Source: an uncultured bacterium | GTDB lineage: Bacteria; Planctomycetota; UBA8108 | Length of the DNA stretch: 15,344 bases | Direction of reading: 5' to 3' | Assembly: GCA_913050545.1 (NCBI GenBank) | Contig: CAJWZY010000020.1 | Span: 1 to 15,344, forward strand | Shown: positions 13,358-15,344 of the stretch, in pieces | Numbering within the stretch: position 1 is the first letter of the stretch | Layout of the letters: each line of letters opens with the position of its first letter | Notes under the pieces: model-generated | The model's database searches: none | The model's input: only the letters and a program-made list of their open reading frames with translations | What the model was told of the DNA's origin: nothing | Position numbers and translations under genes: made by a program

Positions 13358-14572
13358 TCAGCGGGCGCTGAGCTTCTCGACCGTTTCAAGCAGCCACCGG
13401 TATTCACGGGTGATGCCGTTGATGAGCTTCTGTTTTCTTTTCTTCCCGCCGGCAAGGATGGGCCAGGTATAGGTTTCGAAGACGAGGTGGGAGCAGGAAC
13501 GTTGCTTGATCACCTCGATGAGAGCACGCTCGGTATCATCGCGGGTGGTGTGAAGGTGGCGGTACTTTTTAAGGTAAAGGGGCACATGGAAGTGCGAACG
13601 GATCTCGCTGATGTCGGGATGGGTTCCCCGCTTGAGTTTTGCAGGCAGCTGGTCGAGGTCCGTACCCCGCCAGACAGCCTGGCCGTCCTCATCGCAGCCG
13701 CAGAACTGGTGGAAGTACCTGGGCTCGTTCATATTGCGCAGGTCCCTGAAGGCCGTCGGTGACCTGAAGGGGTTCTTCAGCGCCACCGCGTTGGTGACGT
13801 GGATCTTGCCCAGCTCCAGCCCCGCCTTCTGCAGCTGGCGGAGGTTGGAGACCTGGTCCTCGAACAGGACCGAGAGATGGCAGGTGTCGATGTTGACAGT
13901 AAAGACACTTCGCAGATCCGCTTCGATACGACTCTTCGGCCCCCTCTTCTTCCAGCGGGTGAAGGCGGCGGGAAGGAGGTAGTCCTCGAAGAAGGAGATC
14001 ATATCAGCCGCGGTCTCGAAGGTCGTTTCCGGCTCCGGCTCTACGGCCAGGACCATTTGCCTTCCTCCCCCGTCGTTGATTTCCAGGAATGCCTCGAGCG
14101 CTTTGAGGTAATGGGTTGCGAGCTTCCTGAAGACGGCGGGGCCGTGGCCGTGGCCGCGGAAGCAACCTCCAAGGGTGCTGATGGAGACCTTGATTCCCTC
14201 CGGCGCAACCTCGTCGACAATCCGGGCGATCCTGGCTGTCCAGCTTGCCCGTTGGGGCTGGGTCCAGGATGGCTGGTAGACTGTTTCCTTGACTCGCCGG
14301 GCGTGAAAATCGCTGAGCGGATAGGCGTTCACCGAGAACAATACGAGGCCGGAGTCCTGGAGGAAATCGCGAAACTCGAGGCGGGCTTTACGGCTGGATA
14401 GCTGCTTCGCCGAACCGATACCGAGGCGCAGCTCCAGCCCGCAGGGCTCAGTGCCGAAGACGCGCTTGCGAATAGGAAGGGTGTAATCCTTCAGCGAGCG
14501 ATAGACGGCCTTCATGTCTTCGCCGGGATGGACGTTTGTGCTGTAGCCGAGTTGAAGGGTGTTTTTTTTCAA
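13358..14572 (-). CDS. eboE: EboE-like protein, xylose isomerase-like TIM barrel
   Basis: The 404-residue product matches EboE ('metabolite traffic protein'), a member of the ebo cluster tied in cyanobacteria and some other bacteria to moving a secondary-metabolite precursor to the periplasm. It opens with LGYSTNVHPGED (8-19), then GLELRLGIGSAKQL, LFSVNAYPLSDFHARRVKETVY (split by loops), SISTLGG, LAVEPEPET and NIDTCHLS. Those acidic and His residues sit where TIM-barrel isomerase/endonuclease-like proteins bind metal. TTG at 14570-14572 is chosen because the conserved region starts there; the frame reaches a GTG at 14683 but without a site or similarity. None of the other ebo genes (prenyltransferase, TatD-like, dehydroquinate synthase-like) is in this window. 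It converges with the GSN-motif gene and diverges from rfbB. Confidence 0.8.
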   Translation of the reverse strand: MKKNTLQLGYSTNVHPGEDMKAVYRSLKDYTLPIRKRVFGTEPCGLELRLGIGSAKQLSSRKARLEFRDFLQDSGLVLFSVNAYPLSDFHARRVKETVYQPSWTQPQRASWTARIARIVDEVAPEGIKVSISTLGGCFRGHGHGPAVFRKLATHYLKALEAFLEINDGGGRQMVLAVEPEPETTFETAADMISFFEDYLLPAAFTRWKKRGPKSRIEADLRSVFTVNIDTCHLSVLFEDQVSNLRQLQKAGLELGKIHVTNAVALKNPFRSPTAFRDLRNMNEPRYFHQFCGCDEDGQAVWRGTDLDQLPAKLKRGTHPDISEIRSHFHVPLYLKKYRHLHTTRDDTERALIEVIKQRSCSHLVFETYTWPILAGGKKRKQKLINGITREYRWLLETVEKLSAR

Positions 14573-14646
14573 AGTTGGTCTCGTCCAGTTATTCAGCTTT
14601 CTTGCGCTGCCTGTTCTGCCTGGTGGCACACGGCTGGCAGCCCCTG

Positions 14647-14674
14647 ATTTTACCCATTGGTGAAAATGGCGCAA
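14647..14674 (-). promoter_or_regulatory. Weak sigma70-like promoter candidate for the EboE-like gene
   Basis: On the minus strand TTGCGC (14674-14669) and TAAAAT (14652-14647) are 16 nt apart. The -10 matches five of six bases and the -35 keeps only TTG. The implied leader before TTG 14572 is about 70 nt. I saw no comparably good promoter for rfbB in the 274-bp divergent gap (14573-14846). Confidence 0.28.
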
Positions 14675-14846
14675 GTAGGACACTTTCGGGCTCTAGCTGC
14701 GTTTTCGAATAGGATCGGAAAGTTATCGTCTTACTACCTGGCTGCATTGTGTCCAACAGGCCAAAGGAAGTGCCCCAATTGCTCAATCAGAAGCCGTATC
14801 GGGTCGATAATGTTAAGGTGAGCCAATTTTTTTCGGAGCAGCAGAG

Positions 14847-15344
14847 ATGAATACGATCCTGGTTACCGGGGGAGCGGGTTTTATCGGTAGTGACCTTGTT
14901 CGCCTGATTCTCGATGAAGAGCCTGAGACCAGGGTGCTTGTCTATGATTTTCTCACCTACGCGGGTAATCTCGACAACCTGAAGGGCTACCTCGACAATC
15001 CCCGCCTGGAATTTATCAAGGGGAGTATCTGTGACCAGGATGCGGTCAGGCAATTGCTGGGTTCCGGTGGCATCTCTCATGTCATTAACCTTGCCGCAGA
15101 GAGTCATGTAGACCGTTCGATCCTGGGCCCGAAGGGTTTTGCCGAGACAAATGTCCTCGGTACTGTCGTTCTCCTGGAGGCGGCTCGTGATGCAGGGGTC
15201 AAGCGCTTCGTGCAGGTCTCCACTGACGAGGTCTACGGATCTCTCGGAGCCGAAGGGAGCTTCAGCGAAGACAGCCCCCTGGCGCCAAGCTCTCCCTACA
15301 GTGCATCGAAGGCGGCGGCTGATCATTTTGTCGAAGCTTTCGGG
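14847..15344 (+). CDS. rfbB: dTDP-glucose 4,6-dehydratase, N-terminal 166 residues (partial)
   Basis: An extended short-chain dehydrogenase that converts dTDP-glucose to dTDP-4-dehydro-6-deoxyglucose, the second step to dTDP-rhamnose and related sugars for surface polysaccharide. The NAD-binding Rossmann motif TGGAGFIGS is at 7-15. YDFLTYAGNLDNL (33-45) is the RfbB hallmark around the substrate pocket. NLAAESHVDRS is at 81-91; the catalytic Thr126-Asp127-Glu128 lies in STDEVYGS, and Tyr151-x3-Lys155 in YSASKAAAD. All expected catalytic residues are present. Start ATG 14847 has GGAG at 14835-14838 with 8-nt spacing. The frame is open to the window edge, so about half of the usual 340 residues is missing. 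It is probably the first gene of a nucleotide-sugar locus continuing to the right. Confidence 0.95.
   Translation, partial: MNTILVTGGAGFIGSDLVRLILDEEPETRVLVYDFLTYAGNLDNLKGYLDNPRLEFIKGSICDQDAVRQLLGSGGISHVINLAAESHVDRSILGPKGFAETNVLGTVVLLEAARDAGVKRFVQVSTDEVYGSLGAEGSFSEDSPLAPSSPYSASKAAADHFVEAFG

Noticed and set aside
14573..14683. 37-residue N-terminal extension of the EboE-like frame to a GTG
   Set aside because: No Shine-Dalgarno, no similarity, and it would cover the candidate promoter.

Overview
The window looks like chromosomal DNA from a free-living Gram-negative bacterium with fairly GC-rich DNA. Lipoproteins, an ECF sigma/anti-sigma pair, a giant STAND/TPR/GAF regulator, an EboE-type protein and a PIG-L enzyme of the 'GAHPDDCD' kind fit a planctomycete/PVC-like or deltaproteobacterial-type lineage. 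This placement is inference and no marker here settles it. TTG and GTG starts are common: at least five of the twelve genes seem to use them, usually with a clear Shine-Dalgarno sequence. I see no mobile element, CRISPR array, tRNA or rRNA.

Left block (1-4851, all minus strand, reading right to left). An ECF sigma factor and its membrane anti-sigma partner lie at 4851-3590. After a roughly 600-bp non-coding stretch come a lipoprotein (2984-2322), a membrane-anchored helical protein (2199-1507), an RluD-type pseudouridine synthase (1457-363) and the start of a further membrane-anchored protein that runs off the window (276-1). The last four are probably co-transcribed and combine cell-envelope proteins with an rRNA-modifying enzyme.

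Central intergenic region (4852-5544). Nearly 700 bp carry no credible protein gene but are full of RNA-like structure. A perfect TTGACA -35 element is followed by about 250 nt of hairpins closed by a terminal stem. Next comes a roughly 110-nt unit with an 8-bp stem and C-rich loop, CCTCC-rich single strand, and a perfect 10-bp intrinsic terminator with eight T. I read this as one or two undescribed small RNA genes on the plus strand. It is the most interesting part of the window.

Right block (5545-15344). A YihY/BrkB-family membrane protein is followed by a roughly 1,564-residue regulator with a STAND ATPase, TPR repeats, a GAF domain, a GGDEF-like domain lacking its catalytic motif, and a Fis-type DNA-binding helix-turn-helix. 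Then come a convergent PIG-L/LmbE deacetylase, a divergent protein with a gamma-glutamylcyclotransferase-like motif, a convergent EboE-like TIM-barrel protein without other ebo genes in view, and the first 166 codons of a divergent dTDP-glucose 4,6-dehydratase (rfbB), which opens a probable nucleotide-sugar locus beyond the window. These right-hand genes alternate in strand and do not form one operon.
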